Below are positions 19,779 through 30,004 of a stretch of 64,000 nucleotides of DNA, in pieces. Each line of letters starts with the position of its first letter. Positions within the stretch are counted from its first letter, which is position 1. The stretch is from Aspergillus flavus. Lineage: Eukaryota > Ascomycota > Eurotiomycetes > Eurotiales > Aspergillaceae. Under the pieces are notes generated by a model. The model was not told where the DNA came from. It made no database searches and worked only from the letters and a program-made list of their open reading frames with translations. Location of the stretch: contig NC_092405.1 in NCBI RefSeq assembly GCF_009017415.1, positions 1,860,001-1,924,000 on the forward strand. Reading direction: 5' to 3'. The position numbers and the translations under genes were made by a program.

Positions 19779-20950
19779 ATGCGTCACCTGTGGTCGCGCA
19801 CCATCTATCGTAGTTCAACACCTTGGGCAACAACCTTGGCGTTTTCCCAGCCGAAAGTGCTCAATTGTCAGGCAAGAGCTTTTAATTCAGCGAAGCAGAA
19901 AACAGACTCCAGGCCCTCGATCAACGATAAAATGACCCAGTCGACATCATTGCGCTACGCAGATGTGAGTATCTCACTCCTACTCTCAACAAGAATCACC
20001 AAAAGCTGAGCTCTTGCTTACCGCCCAAACAGGTCGCCGTGACATACACCGCAGACCAATTCCAGGGCATCTATCGAGGCAAACAGTACCATGAGCCAGA
20101 CTTCGCAGAAGTTCTTAAACGTGCTAAAGAACATAGCTGCGAAAAGATCATGCTCACTACTATGACTCTCCCAGGAGCTCATGAGAACTTGAAAGTCGTG
20201 AAACAGTTTCCGGACATGTGTACCATGACATTAGGAGTGCATCCATATCATGCAGGCGAGATATACGCCGAAAATAATGGAAGCGAGTATCTTCAAAACC
20301 TTCGCAAGCTTGGAGAAACCCTTCGGGCCGAGGATCCGTCGCCACTGGTAGCCTTCGGAGAGATCGGACTTGACTATGAGTATCTGGACCGTGCCGACAA
20401 AGAGATACAGCAACGTGCTTTCCGCGATCAGCTAGATATGGCTGTTGAAATGCAATTACCTCTTTTTCTGCACGTGCGTGAGTCTTGTGCTGATTTCATT
20501 TCGATCATCCGACCTTACTTGTCTAAGTTGCCGCGAGGCGGGTTGGTGCATTCTTTCGCTGGGTCAAAGGGGGAGATGTTGCAGTTAGTTGAGTTAGGCT
20601 TTGACATCAGCGTCAATGGTGTTTGTTTCCGTACTGAAGAACAACTGGAGATGGTTCGCCACATTCCCTTGGACAAACTGCAGCTTGAGACCGATGCTCC
20701 GTGGTGTGAGATCCAGAGCAATGACGAGAAAATCGCCCCATATCTCACCAATGCAAAGCCTCTACCTCCGTCTCGCAAGCACAACAAGTTCATTCTGGGA
20801 CAGATGATAAAGACGAGAAATGAGAGCTGTACGATTGAACGCGTTGCCCTGGTTGTGGCAGGCTTGAAAGGCATCTCACTAGAGGAGGTCTCTCGGGCGG
20901 CGTGGAATAACAGTGTTAGGATGTTCGGTTTAGGAGTACAGGGTCGGTAA
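19779..20950 (+). CDS. TatD family metal-dependent nuclease
   Basis: Exons are 19779-19964 and 20033-20950 (68-nt intron, in frame), giving 367 residues. TatD enzymes are TIM-barrel, divalent-metal 3'-5' exonucleases linked to DNA repair and apoptotic DNA breakdown. The domain starts at about residue 58 with LRYADVAVTYTADQFQG. It contains the family motifs GVHPYHAGE, FGEIGLDY, LPLFLHVRE, LVHSFAGS and LETDAPW, which carry the His, Glu and Asp metal ligands. The usual entry motif (DIGVNL-type) is altered to DVAVTY, and the common HxD ligand pair is not obvious there. Residues 1-51 are rich in Arg, Ser and Ala and lack acidic residues for about 40 positions, like a mitochondrial presequence. An internal ATG at 19932 (residue 52) would give a form without it. 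Confidence 0.93.
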
Positions 20951-21489
20951 TTGAGAGGTCTTTTCTCTTACACATCATTATAGAGTATCGAGTACATAGA
21001 GATATACGCCCATAGAAACATGAGATTCCCTTTCGAGCAGACGCCGTGCCTTTACATGTTCATTCCGTTCTGAGCAAGAGACGCTATGGAGTCCAAGTAA
21101 GTCCTGGAGCAGGCTTGAAGAAGAGTGTGCCCGTCCAGGCTTTCCTCTTGCGGGTGAATTGGCCCGAGGCACCCAGGCTCCCACGAGGATCATATAAACC
21201 CCCCCTCTTTCCCCCTCCTTTCGTTCGATCCCTCACACAACCTCGTCTCTATATCTTCCTCTCTGACCCCAAGACAAACACTCCGTATGTCTGATCGCCG
21301 ACGACTTTGCACCTAACTTCCCATATAGCTTCCACGACAGGCGACACATCGGAAGTTATATTCATCGCTCACGAGTGCAACGAGAAAGGTGGAACTGAAC
21401 AAGCACCAAGTATTGATACTATATCATCGAGTACGTTTGTATCACCAAAAGGTCTAGATTGCTTCTATATGCAAGCACTCTCCCTGACG
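20951..21489. other. Convergent intergenic region with a cryptic promoter
   Basis: This lies between the TatD stop and the stop of the CFA-type gene. It contains TATAAA at 21193-21198, a strongly pyrimidine-rich tract and a well-formed 44-nt intron at 21285-21328, but no ORF that could follow. Confidence 0.5.
21193..21328 (+). promoter_or_regulatory. Orphan core promoter with spliceable intron and no ORF
   Basis: TATAAA (21193-21198) is followed by a C/T-rich tract of about 60 bp. Then comes an intron-like unit with donor GTATGT at 21285, branch-site CTAAC at 21313-21317 and acceptor TAG ending at 21328. No start codon followed by a real ORF lies downstream before the 3' end of the CFA-type gene. 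It may drive a non-coding transcript antisense to that gene, or be the 5' remains of a lost gene. Confidence 0.4.
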
Positions 21490-22959
21490 TTATTGCAACA
21501 TCTCCCCAAGAGTCTCGTCGTACTCAATGCTCAACTCTGGTGTCTTCGCCGCAACAACAACGTAATTACCCAACAGCCTCAGGCGGAAGCCTGCCTCGCA
21601 GTAGATGAAATAATACAACCATTTCCGACGGAATGCTTCTACATTCTCATCGGATGCATCAGGCTGTGCAGTCCGGAACGCTGTCTCGATAATCTCCCAA
21701 TTCCGGAGGAAGTTGTCTCTCCAAGCTAAAAGCGTCTTGCCATAATGTGGTCCAATGTTCATAACTGAGGTAACTTCCAACTCACCATTTGATCCATTGT
21801 GTATCGCGCCCAGGAGAGCATGGATGGCTGGGAGGTAACCCCCAGGGAAGATGTATCGGTCGATAAAGGTCGGTACACTGGATTTGGACTGGCGCATCTA
21901 AGGTGGTGCGTTAGAGCCACGAAGATATGCACTCGGAGCAAAGCGACTAACCTTGTGCGTCATGGTAATTCCATCGATGACCATAACACCATGGCCGGGA
22001 TGAAGTAGAGAGCTGATGACGCGGAAATACTCATCTAGGTATTCTGCACCGACGTGCTCGAACATCCCGATCGAAATTACGCGATCATAGTACCCTCCAT
22101 TAGTTTCAGGTCCAGTTGCAGATCGGTAATCTTGAAGAAGGATTCGAACACGTTCCTCCAGTCCGGCTTCTTTGACCCTTTTCTCTGCAATTCTCTTCTG
22201 GTTATCGGATAAGGTCAGTGCTGTCACTCGACATCCTGTAGTCTGAGCAGCAGTGATGGCTACATCTCCCCATCCGCAACCAATTTCTAGAACGTGTTGG
22301 CCGACTGATATCTGAGCTTTCTGTAGTAGGCGCTGGACCTTTCGCTTTTGTGCTGACTCTAAGGCCTCATCGGGATCCCCGCTCCAATGGGCACAGGAAT
22401 AGTTCATGTCTGGAGAAAGAAAGTTTGCAAACAGCTCGTCAGAATCATCGTAATGGGAGGAAATGTAGCGCCGGGCATTTTGAGGGTCATTCGAGGGCTG
22501 CAGGAGCATTGTCACCCGGGGAAGAAGTTGCATGAAGAAGTTGCCGGTGCCCAGTTGAGATTTGTTTTGAATATAGATCTGCTTTATCTTAGTATCCGAA
22601 CGATGGGGGATTGGAATCTTGAGAGGTATAGCATACATCGAGTAGCCCGCTGAGATCATCACAATCTACCTCCTGAAACATATATGCTTCCGCGAATCCC
22701 TAGATAACACTCAGCAAAATCCGGCTACATCTTGTTTTAGATCACCCACGAGGTCAAAACATGCGCAGATTCTTCTCCACGCATTAGAATTATTCACTAC
22801 AACAGTAACAGCTGGTTCTTGGCCATCTCCGAATTCATTAATTTGATGTGGATCCTTGTACTTGGATATGAGCCTGAGGTGTCCACTGGAAATGTTCCCA
22901 AGTGCGAAGAGAACTAATTGCTGAGCGCAGTCGCCCACAAAATGGGATATTTCGAACAT
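21490..22959 (-). CDS. Cyclopropane-fatty-acyl-phospholipid synthase-like SAM methyltransferase
   Basis: Four exons on the minus strand: 22959-22750, 22699-22637, 22578-21952 and 21897-21490. Introns are 50, 58 and 54 nt, all in frame, giving 435 residues. The family (CFA/CMAS) transfers a methyl or methylene group from S-adenosylmethionine to unsaturated acyl chains or related lipids. Seen in order: an N-terminal lipid-binding part with a W-R-I sequence, DLGFAEAYMFQEVDCDDL across the first splice junction, HYDDSDELFANFLSPDMNYSC, the SAM-binding LEIGCGWGDVAITAA, MFEHVG with the conserved acidic residue, and FIDRYIFPGGYLP. The first exon start is the least certain part: an upstream coding exon cannot be excluded, as many fungal members have longer N-termini. 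The exact product (cyclopropane or methyl-branched lipid) cannot be read from sequence. Confidence 0.9.
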
Positions 22960-24036
22960 GCCTAGTCACTTGATAGCCAGCGTAGAAAACATTGACCGTG
23001 ATCACTGTCAAGAGAGGATTGCTACGTACTTATAATTCCTTGCTTTCTCGGCGCTAAATTCTCACCGCATAAGAGCGAGTGGATTTTGTGATATCATATG
23101 CATGTGTGCCTCAATGCTACCCTAGGCTCTCCTTGTGCCTTTAGCTACAGTGCTTTACTCAAGGGCATTATTGAAAACGGAAATGTAGAGGAAACGACTA
23201 CCCCGAGAGCATAACTTCAGCCATTCATTTGTACATTTCTTTGCACGCCCGCAAGAGCGCCGGGTCTCGAGTTTTTTACTGGGTAAGCAAAATAACCAAG
23301 AAGGCGAGGAGGAAGGGAGGAAGAAATATGCTACAGTAGCAGCTGGATTGGTTTGATATTTCAACATTCACTTATTACTCACTCGAGCAATCTATAAAAC
23401 AGAGATATTTCATAGAATTTCAATCATAAAGCAGGTAGGGCAAGAAATGCCAGAGTGGTTACCAAACGGCTATAAATAACCGCATTATGATACTAGGATG
23501 ACAGTCCTAATAAGGGAAGGCTGCGAAACTACGTATGTATTATTGAAGGTCTAAGAGGGCTTTACTCTCATGGAACCTCACGAGGGTTCTGCCGCAGTCT
23601 ATCTTAAACATAAGACAGTTAGAGAGAAGTCCCGCGTTAGTCTATAGATAGAACCTATGATGTAAGAAATTTCTCTTTATTTTTATTCGATTTATGACTA
23701 TTTTTTGTGGAATTTATTATGATAAGATTCGCTATACAGAAGAGGCTGACACCAGGGCTCAGGGCTGAAATTACCTTTTCCGGTATAGCGGACAAGCTCC
23801 TCCGGGATCTGCACTAGTCCCAAACCGGCAGGCTTCGATAAGAATCCGCGGAATTAATAATCCCAGCACTGCTGACTCAGAGCCTGTATAACTCGTATAT
23901 ATACTCACCATTTCCATATAAAGCAATGCGCCGATAAGCCCCAAGCAGTGAGCACAAGAACAACTCCCTCTACACACGCCACGATCAATATCCTACCAAC
24001 CGAACAGAGGCCATAACAACATCCACACAACCCAAA
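22960..24036. other. Divergent upstream region (CFA-type gene and WLM protease)
   Basis: About 1.08 kb without a supported gene. A D-arm-like phrase near 23452 does not extend to a full tRNA. AT-rich sequence dominates at 23.4-23.75 kb. Confidence 0.5.
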
Positions 24037-25074
24037 ATGGCAGACACAGACGACCTCACCCTAACAATCCACCACCAAAGCAAACCCCACACCCTCACGC
24101 TCCCCTCAACCTCCACACTCGAAGACCTTTCCAACACAATCGCCACAACCCTCCACATCCCCCCCGAAACACAAAAGCTCCTTATATCCCCCAAACCGGG
24201 CATGCAAAAAGCCCCATTCCCACCAACCCCGCTAAGGACACTCCTCCCGCTCGACTCCCCGAAATTCAAAATAACCCTCCTCGGCACCCCCACAAAAGCC
24301 ATCGAGACCTTGCACGCGCAATCTGAAGAAACTGCACGCCGCGCCGCAGCGCGCGCATCGGCCTTCGCAGCAGCCGCGAAGCATAAACCGGCCCGGACGG
24401 CTGGTAGTGGTGGCGTACATACGCTCTCTGATTCGAGTAGTTCGTATACGTTCCACCGACTCTTGCCGTTGTCGTATTTGCCGAGGCCGGAACGGTCGTT
24501 GGAGTTTCTGAAGCGGTTGCGTGATGATCCGGGGATCAAGGCTGCGATGGCGAAGCATAAGTTCTCTGTGCCGGTGTTGACGGAGATGAATCCTGCGGAG
24601 CATACGACGATGGAATCACGGACGCTAGGTCTGAATCGGAATAAGGGGGAGGTGATTGAATTGCGGTTGCGCACGGATGCGTATGATGGGTATCGCGATT
24701 ATCGGACTATACGGAAGACGTTGTGTCATGAGTTGGCGCATTGTGTGCATAGTGACCATGACCGGGCGTTTTGGGACTTGACGGCGCAGATTGAGAAGGA
24801 GGTGGAGAGGGCTGATTGGAAACATGGGGGAAATAGACTGACTGGTCAGGACTTTTATGTGCCGGAGGATTGGGAGGCGGAGAAGGATATGGAGATCTTT
24901 GATGAGTGTGGGTGGACGGGGGGCGAGTTTGTACTGGGTGGGTTGAGGGAGGATGAGGTCGGGATGCGGGCTGGGGCGCACGGTGTAGAGGGAAGGAGAG
25001 AGATGTTGGCGAGGGCTGCGGAGGAGAGGATGAGGAAGAAGAGAGACGATGAGGGTAGAGAGGGCAATAAATGA
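24037..25074 (+). CDS. Ubiquitin-like plus WLM-domain metalloprotease (Wss1 family)
   Basis: Single exon of 345 residues. Residues 5 to about 85 look like a ubiquitin-like domain (LTLTIHHQSKPHTLTL, then STLEDLSNTIATTLHIPPETQKLL). After an Ala-rich linker comes the WLM domain. Its zinc site CHELAHCVHSDHDRAFW near residue 230 has the HExxH core and the third ligand His spaced as in Wss1 (HExxHxxxxxH). The domain start SLEFLKRLRDDPGIKAAM, with an MNPAEH-type phrase, is also typical. Wss1/SPRTN-like proteases cleave DNA-protein crosslinks and SUMO-linked proteins; Ubl-WLM forms are known in fungi and plants. No SIM or VIM-type tail is obvious; the C-terminus is basic and acidic mixed. Codons shift from C-ending to G-ending along the gene. 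It converges with thiolase, with 157 bp between the stops. Confidence 0.92.
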   Translation: MADTDDLTLTIHHQSKPHTLTLPSTSTLEDLSNTIATTLHIPPETQKLLISPKPGMQKAPFPPTPLRTLLPLDSPKFKITLLGTPTKAIETLHAQSEETARRAAARASAFAAAAKHKPARTAGSGGVHTLSDSSSSYTFHRLLPLSYLPRPERSLEFLKRLRDDPGIKAAMAKHKFSVPVLTEMNPAEHTTMESRTLGLNRNKGEVIELRLRTDAYDGYRDYRTIRKTLCHELAHCVHSDHDRAFWDLTAQIEKEVERADWKHGGNRLTGQDFYVPEDWEAEKDMEIFDECGWTGGEFVLGGLREDEVGMRAGAHGVEGRREMLARAAEERMRKKRDDEGREGNK

Positions 25075-25231
25075 TGCGGTTTGGCTTGGATCTGTGTATA
25101 TATTTATTTATAATGTTTTGTTTATGAACTAATGATAATGAAGACATGACTGCATTAGAGCTATTTCCTATATTTGTTTTATATACCTTAGACCAGATAC
25201 AGGATGGTTAGATCAGAAGTATGTAACTTGT

Positions 25232-26632
25232 TTACACCTGTTCGTTGACGAACAATCCCGCCATGCCCTGTCCGGTACCAATGCACATACTCGTGACCAG
25301 CACCTTCTTCTTCGTCCGTCTTGCCTCGCTCAGAATTGTGCAGATCTGGCGAGCACCCGTGGCGCCCAAGGGATGGCCGAGTGCAATGGCACCGCCGCGG
25401 GGGTTGACCTTGGCATGGTCCAAGCCAAGGTTCTGCAAACAGTAGACGGCCATGGAAGCGAAGGCCTCGTTGATCTCGTAGATATCGATGTCATCCTTGT
25501 TCAAGTTGAACTTGGAGAGGAGCTTGGGGATGGCAGCGGTAGGGCCGATACCCATGATGCGAGGGGGAACGCCAGCAACGGTGGCACCACAGAACTTAGC
25601 CAGGATAGGCTGGTTAAGTTCGATAGCCCTAGAGCGACGCATGAGGAGGACAGCGGCAGCTTCATCATATTAGCATCTAATCATAGCATCGAGCATGAAT
25701 GGAACTCACCGCCGTCAGTCACCTGGCTGGAGTTGCCACCAGTGCTCCGGTTACCGAACTTGGGGAAAGCCGGTCGGATCTTGCCGAGAGACTCGGCCGT
25801 CGTTCCATAACGGATACCTTCATCCTTGGTCAAAGTAACCTGCTTGACCTCGCCGGTCTTGGGGTCCTTCACCTTGGTGGTGATGGGGACGATCTCATCA
25901 TCGAACCACCCAGCCTTCTGGGCCTCCTCAGCGCGGCGGTACGACTCGGCGGCATACTTGTCCTGAACCTCACGGCTGATGTTGAAGTCCGAGCCGACGT
26001 TCTCGGATGTCTGACCCATGGGCTGCAGGCAGTCGGCAGACTCCTGGTTCTTCAGGACTTCCTCGCTGAAAGGTTGGACTGCATCACCGCCGGCCGACAT
26101 CAACTCAGCACCAAGGGCGATACCGACATCGATCTGACCCAATGTAATCTGGTTGGCGATGTCCTGAACAGCCTTGAGACCGGAGGAACAGAATCGGTTG
26201 ACGGACGATGCGCCGGATGTGTTGGGGATGCCGGCCGCAAGGGAGGCGGCACGGAGGAGATAGGGGGCCTTGCCGTCGTTGACCTTTATGTTGTCAGTAT
26301 GAATCCTCTCCTTGGCCGAGATAGGAAAACGTACATTACCCAAGCAGACATCCTCGACCAAAGCAGGGTCAATCTTAGACTTGTCGATAACCTCCTTCAA
26401 CAAGGAGTATACGATGTAATCCAACTGTGTGTCCTTGAATCCACCCTTGACGGCCTTGGCCAGAGGAGTACGCAGAGCGAGCGTAATGACTACATCGTCT
26501 GGGTTCTTCTGGGTGCTGCGCAAGTCAGTATACTTCTCCCATGTGATGCGGACGGCAACCCTACATGGCGGCAAGGCCAGTGTTTCCTCCCTTGAGGTGG
26601 CTGAGAATAGAGTTCAAACGATCTGTGGCCAT
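25232..26632 (-). CDS. Peroxisomal 3-ketoacyl-CoA thiolase (acetyl-CoA acyltransferase)
   Basis: Four coding exons: 26632-26565, 26515-26335, 26283-25710 and 25659-25232. Introns are 49-51 nt, giving 416 residues in frame. The enzyme does the last step of beta-oxidation, splitting 3-ketoacyl-CoA with CoA to acetyl-CoA and a shortened acyl-CoA. The N-terminal RLNSILSHL (residues 5-13) is an exact PTS2 match (R-L-x5-H-L), so import into peroxisomes via Pex7 is expected. The acylated active-site Cys lies in NRFCSSGLKAV, the catalytic His in GHPLGATGAR and the second Cys in MCIGTGQGMAG. A 184-nt intron in the 5'UTR is predicted at 26641-26824, and a CCTCGG element lies further upstream. Homologous to yeast Pot1/Fox3; the length is normal. 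Confidence 0.97.
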
Positions 26633-26640
26633 GGTGTATT

Positions 26641-26824
26641 CTGTATGTCTATTCAGACCGCGTTAGCCAGTCCACAGTTTGAGATTCGATGCAGAAACAG
26701 TAATAGAAGCAACACGCGACAGCTATATCATTATGTAGCAGCGGTATGTACCTATGCGGGGAAGGGCAGTGGTCTAAACCGCTACACTTGTGAGAGGGTA
26801 TTGGAATAACACAGCATCACTTAC
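26641..26824 (-). other. Predicted 5'UTR intron of the thiolase gene
   Basis: On the minus strand the donor GTAAGT (26824-26819) and an acceptor ending ATACAG at 26641 frame a 184-nt stretch that ends 8 nt before the ATG. No ORF crosses it. The donor match and the position make a leader intron likely. Confidence 0.6.
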
Positions 26825-27227
26825 CAAGTATTATTAACTCTGGTGAGAGAAAGTAGAGGAATAGCAGAGGGACAAGAGAGTTGTAATATAGAAGAAAGGA
26901 GGAGAGCGAGGGTGACCTTTTCCAGCAGCAACCGAGAAAGAGCCTCGGCTCATTCTGCTTTCCCCATATTAACCAAACTAGGATCGATCCGACCATTAAA
27001 TCATTAATAATCGCCAAGCATCTTGGATTGGTTTTAAACTGCAGCTAAACTAAAGCGCTGTATAGAAGCTTGGACTAAATTTAAATTCTACAAACCCATG
27101 TGAAATCGTAACATAATCAGCAAAAAATCCAACGAACTCCGAGACACCTGTCCCGTCCATAACGCGCGCCATCCTCCAAGCAAACCCGTTCAATACCTAA
27201 ATTATTCTATACAGATGTCCCACATGC
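26825..27227. other. Thiolase promoter and 3' end of the unknown gene
   Basis: About 400 bp upstream of the thiolase leader. It contains the CCTCGG element noted separately and purine-rich tracts. No coding sequence is supported. Confidence 0.5.
26943..26948. promoter_or_regulatory. CCTCGG element (FarA/FarB-type fatty-acid response core)
   Basis: CCTCGG on the plus strand (CCGAGG towards the gene) lies about 310 bp before the thiolase ATG. CCTCGG is the known core bound by the Aspergillus FarA/FarB activators of beta-oxidation genes. A single 6-mer is weak evidence. Confidence 0.4.
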
Positions 27228-28341
27228 TTACAAGTGATTTTGCAAATCCTCATTGCTGACTACGCTGCCGATCTCCGACCAACTGGCTGGGGTGGCGACA
27301 CCTTGCGTCGACCGTCCATGATCACTCAGCGTGTCGTCTGACCATTCATCCGCAGCAGACTCATAAATCTGACTGAAGCTACCAGCCGTTGACGGTGTTG
27401 ACGGCCGTTCGTGGTGTTCAGCGCCAGTAGAATCTAAGTCCGACAGGTCGGAAAAGGGTGATCTCAAATCGCGACCAGTATCGTTCGTCGAAGAACCCGG
27501 ATGGGCAAAAAGTACTTCAGAATAACCCTCGGTATGGCTCGACGACCGTGAAAGCGGCCGCTCGACCTCCTCGGTACGATTCAGTGTAGACGTTGAGAAG
27601 TCCATACCTGATGTCTCGGAAGTAGGAGTGTAGTCAATAAGCGTCGCAGAAGCTGCAGCCGCACCTGCAGCAGCTGGTATCGCCACTTGCAGGTTCTGCT
27701 TCGTAAGAGCAGCGCCAGTGGTCTGCGTCTCGGCCACAGGGGTCTGAGAACCAGTATTTTTACCGCGTTGAATAACCTGTGATGGTGTCACTTCCACCGC
27801 GGAAGAGTTACCCAGCCCTCCAGACGGTTCTGGACTCAAGGTCCGAAGCAAACGGCCATCGTCATCAACAAGCGCATCGAACGATCCTGCGGGGGCACTT
27901 TCCCTTCTTTTCCGGTGTTCTTCAAGCACGGAACGTCGTCGTTGAAGCTCTTCCCTTGCTATCCGCCTACGCTCTTCGGCTTCTGGGCCCAGCTCTTCAG
28001 TCATAGATATGTCTTGCCTCGTAGGTGAGGCGGAGGTTCGAGGGTGGATCTCATCGCCGAGATTATGCAATGCGACGGCAATCTTTCGCCGCGAGGTGTT
28101 GACCCATTGTCGAAACTGGGGTGATTCATAGACTGCAATACCCGCAGCGACGAGGGCTGAAACAGTGATAATAATTCCTACCAACATGAGGGAGCGTTAG
28201 CTACTCAGCTCCTACCAAGGAGACCCATATCAACCATCTACTGATAAGCACACCGCCCGGCTGAGCGGGCCAACGAGCTCGTAGAACATAGAGAAAGAGA
28301 GAAAGAGATGTAGACTTACCTTTCGCAACCGGTGTTGGCAT
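27228..28341 (-). CDS. Unknown protein with N-terminal membrane anchor and charged helix
   Basis: Exons are 28341-28320 (22 nt, MPTPVAK plus one base) and 28177-27228, with a 142-nt intron; 323 residues. The first exon is supported by a clean donor GTAAGT and by the frame, and it supplies an ATG the main open frame otherwise lacks. Residues 8-24 (GIIITVSALVAAGIAVY) form one transmembrane anchor. Next come a basic stretch, QFRQWVNTSRRKIAVALHNL, and a strongly charged helix rich in Glu and Arg, about residues 65-100. The rest is Ser/Thr/Pro-rich and looks disordered, with an acidic C-terminus. Short-N-tail topology suggests that the bulk faces the cytosol. I do not recognise a domain, though proteins of this build occur in other Eurotiomycetes. 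It shares a 286-bp bidirectional promoter with ASK1. Confidence 0.85.
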
Positions 28342-28457
28342 CTTGACCTCCCGTGCGCAAATTGTGTCGTTCTCCTCCTCTAACCGACCATGTCAGGCAG
28401 CCAAGTAAAAGGAAGGGGATGTGAGCGTCATCAAATGCACGGCACCCCGCGGGCCGC

Positions 28458-28469
28458 CACGTGACGTCA
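28458..28469. promoter_or_regulatory. Overlapping CACGTG and TGACGTCA sites
   Basis: CACGTGACGTCA combines an E-box (28458-28463) and a full palindromic CRE/ATF site (28462-28469) sharing two bases. It sits near the middle of the 286-bp bidirectional promoter between the unknown membrane protein and ASK1. Confidence 0.55.
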
Positions 28470-28627
28470 ACACAGCCCTTATCCGTAAGCCCTACCGTCC
28501 GCTTTGGGCATTCCGTTGTTTTTCCCTTCCGCGTCGGACATCCAACATTGTTCTTGGTCTGGATGGAGTATCTGTTTACCACCGCCATTGCTGTTGCTAT
28601 ACATGTAAACCATTATCTACAGTGAAC

Positions 28628-30004
28628 ATGTCTCGGCCATCATCTATGTCCCAGCGTCCCTTGACGCTCACCGAGGAACTGGAAAAGCTCGAACAATCTA
28701 TCACCCTGACCCTGCAAGGTAAACAACGATAAGACCCAGTTCAACGAAGATCATTCACCAATACTTTTCCAGAAATCGACCACAATTTCAGTCAGGCCCA
28801 TCGAATCGTTACAACCAGCATTCTACCCCTCGTCGAGAAATACGCAGAACATTCCCACGATGTCTGGGAAGGCGCCAAATTCTGGAAACAATTCTTCGAG
28901 GCAAGCGCAAATGTCTCTCTATCGGGCTACGAGGAACGACCCAACGAAGACACATTGCAAGAACAGAGTGTAACAGAAGACGACTCAACCGCCGACATCA
29001 CACCAAGCAACCTTACCGACACTGGCACATACGAAACACCCTCGTCCGAACATCTAGATATCAACCACCGCCCGGACGACCTGGAATTGACGTCGCTGAG
29101 CCTGTCCTCGCATAGTACGCCCCGGCCGCCCGTCTTTGATCGACCGGATGACAACGATACGACTGTAACGTCGTCTATCGCCCGGTCATCGCCGTACGAG
29201 GCTCTGAAGAGAGAAATCGAGGAGAATGACGCGCCCTTTGAAGGCGAGGATGACGATCTTCCCACTACCCCCGGGAGACCTTTCCGCCCGCAGGGATATT
29301 CATTTAACCCGCGCGACGAGCTAATGTCTTCATCGCCATTTGTTCCTCCGGTGTCTCATGAAAAGTTTTCTACGTCGGGCAAGAGCCCTGCCGATCCGGT
29401 CTTGCATCGTCTCCAGGATAAGACGTATCGAGTCCAAGCCACCCCGCTCGGAAAGGATTATGGAGCAGGCCGCTCCAAATTCACTATTACACCGAAACTC
29501 TCCACATCCAAACATGGTTATGATGACTCTCCAATCTCCAGTCCTGAACCCGAAGCACCTCAGCTCCATGCGGAGATCTTCTCTTCACCTCTCAAAACCC
29601 CCGGTACCAACCGGAAGCGACGTACAAGTAGCCATCTGCGTGCCACACCAAAGCCCGGGATTAGTGTGCTGACACCGGTAAAGAGTGGTGGCACAGGCCG
29701 ACCGGTGTGGGACAGTGATGATGACTTTGACAATGACGAGGACGAGGGTCTGGGGCCAAGCCCGCCAAAAACAATGCAGTTCCATATTCCCCAGAGCAGG
29801 TTAATGAAGACTCCAGGTTTGTCCGCTTAGCCCGGTATAATTGCACAGGTTGACTGATGATCTACAGCAAAAGAAGCATCCAGACGGATCGTCGAGGATT
29901 TGTTATTTACCGCCGGGGCAAATGACACAACAGACGATATTGCGGCCGAGCAGAGTCCCAGCATCATCCAAAGGGTCCAGCGCATAGAGGATGAAACGTT
30001 TTGA
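28628..30004 (+). CDS. ASK1: DASH/DAM1 complex subunit Ask1
   Basis: Exons are 28628-28718, 28773-29816 and 29868-30004 (introns 54 and 51 nt), giving 423 residues in frame. Ask1 is part of the ten-protein DASH ring that couples kinetochores to spindle microtubules. The conserved N-terminal Ask1 domain is read across the first intron: LTLTEELEKLEQSITLTLQ joined to EIDHNFSQAHRIVTTSILP, then VEKYAEHSHDVWEGAKFWKQFFE. The remainder is long, acidic and Ser/Pro-rich with many S/T-P sites (for example TPGRPF and SSPLKTPG), which fits the known Cdk control of yeast Ask1. A C-terminal motif RRIVEDLLFTAG follows the second intron. The first ATG gives five residues more than an alternative at residue 7. 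Confidence 0.93.

Noticed and set aside
23445..23530. D-arm-like phrase TGCCAGAGTGGTTA suggesting a tRNA
   Set aside because: No matching T arm or acceptor stem can be folded around it; at most a degenerate fragment.
25699..26595. 298-codon plus-strand open frame opposite thiolase
   Set aside because: It is an antisense shadow; it runs straight through the thiolase introns, and the thiolase frame has all catalytic motifs.
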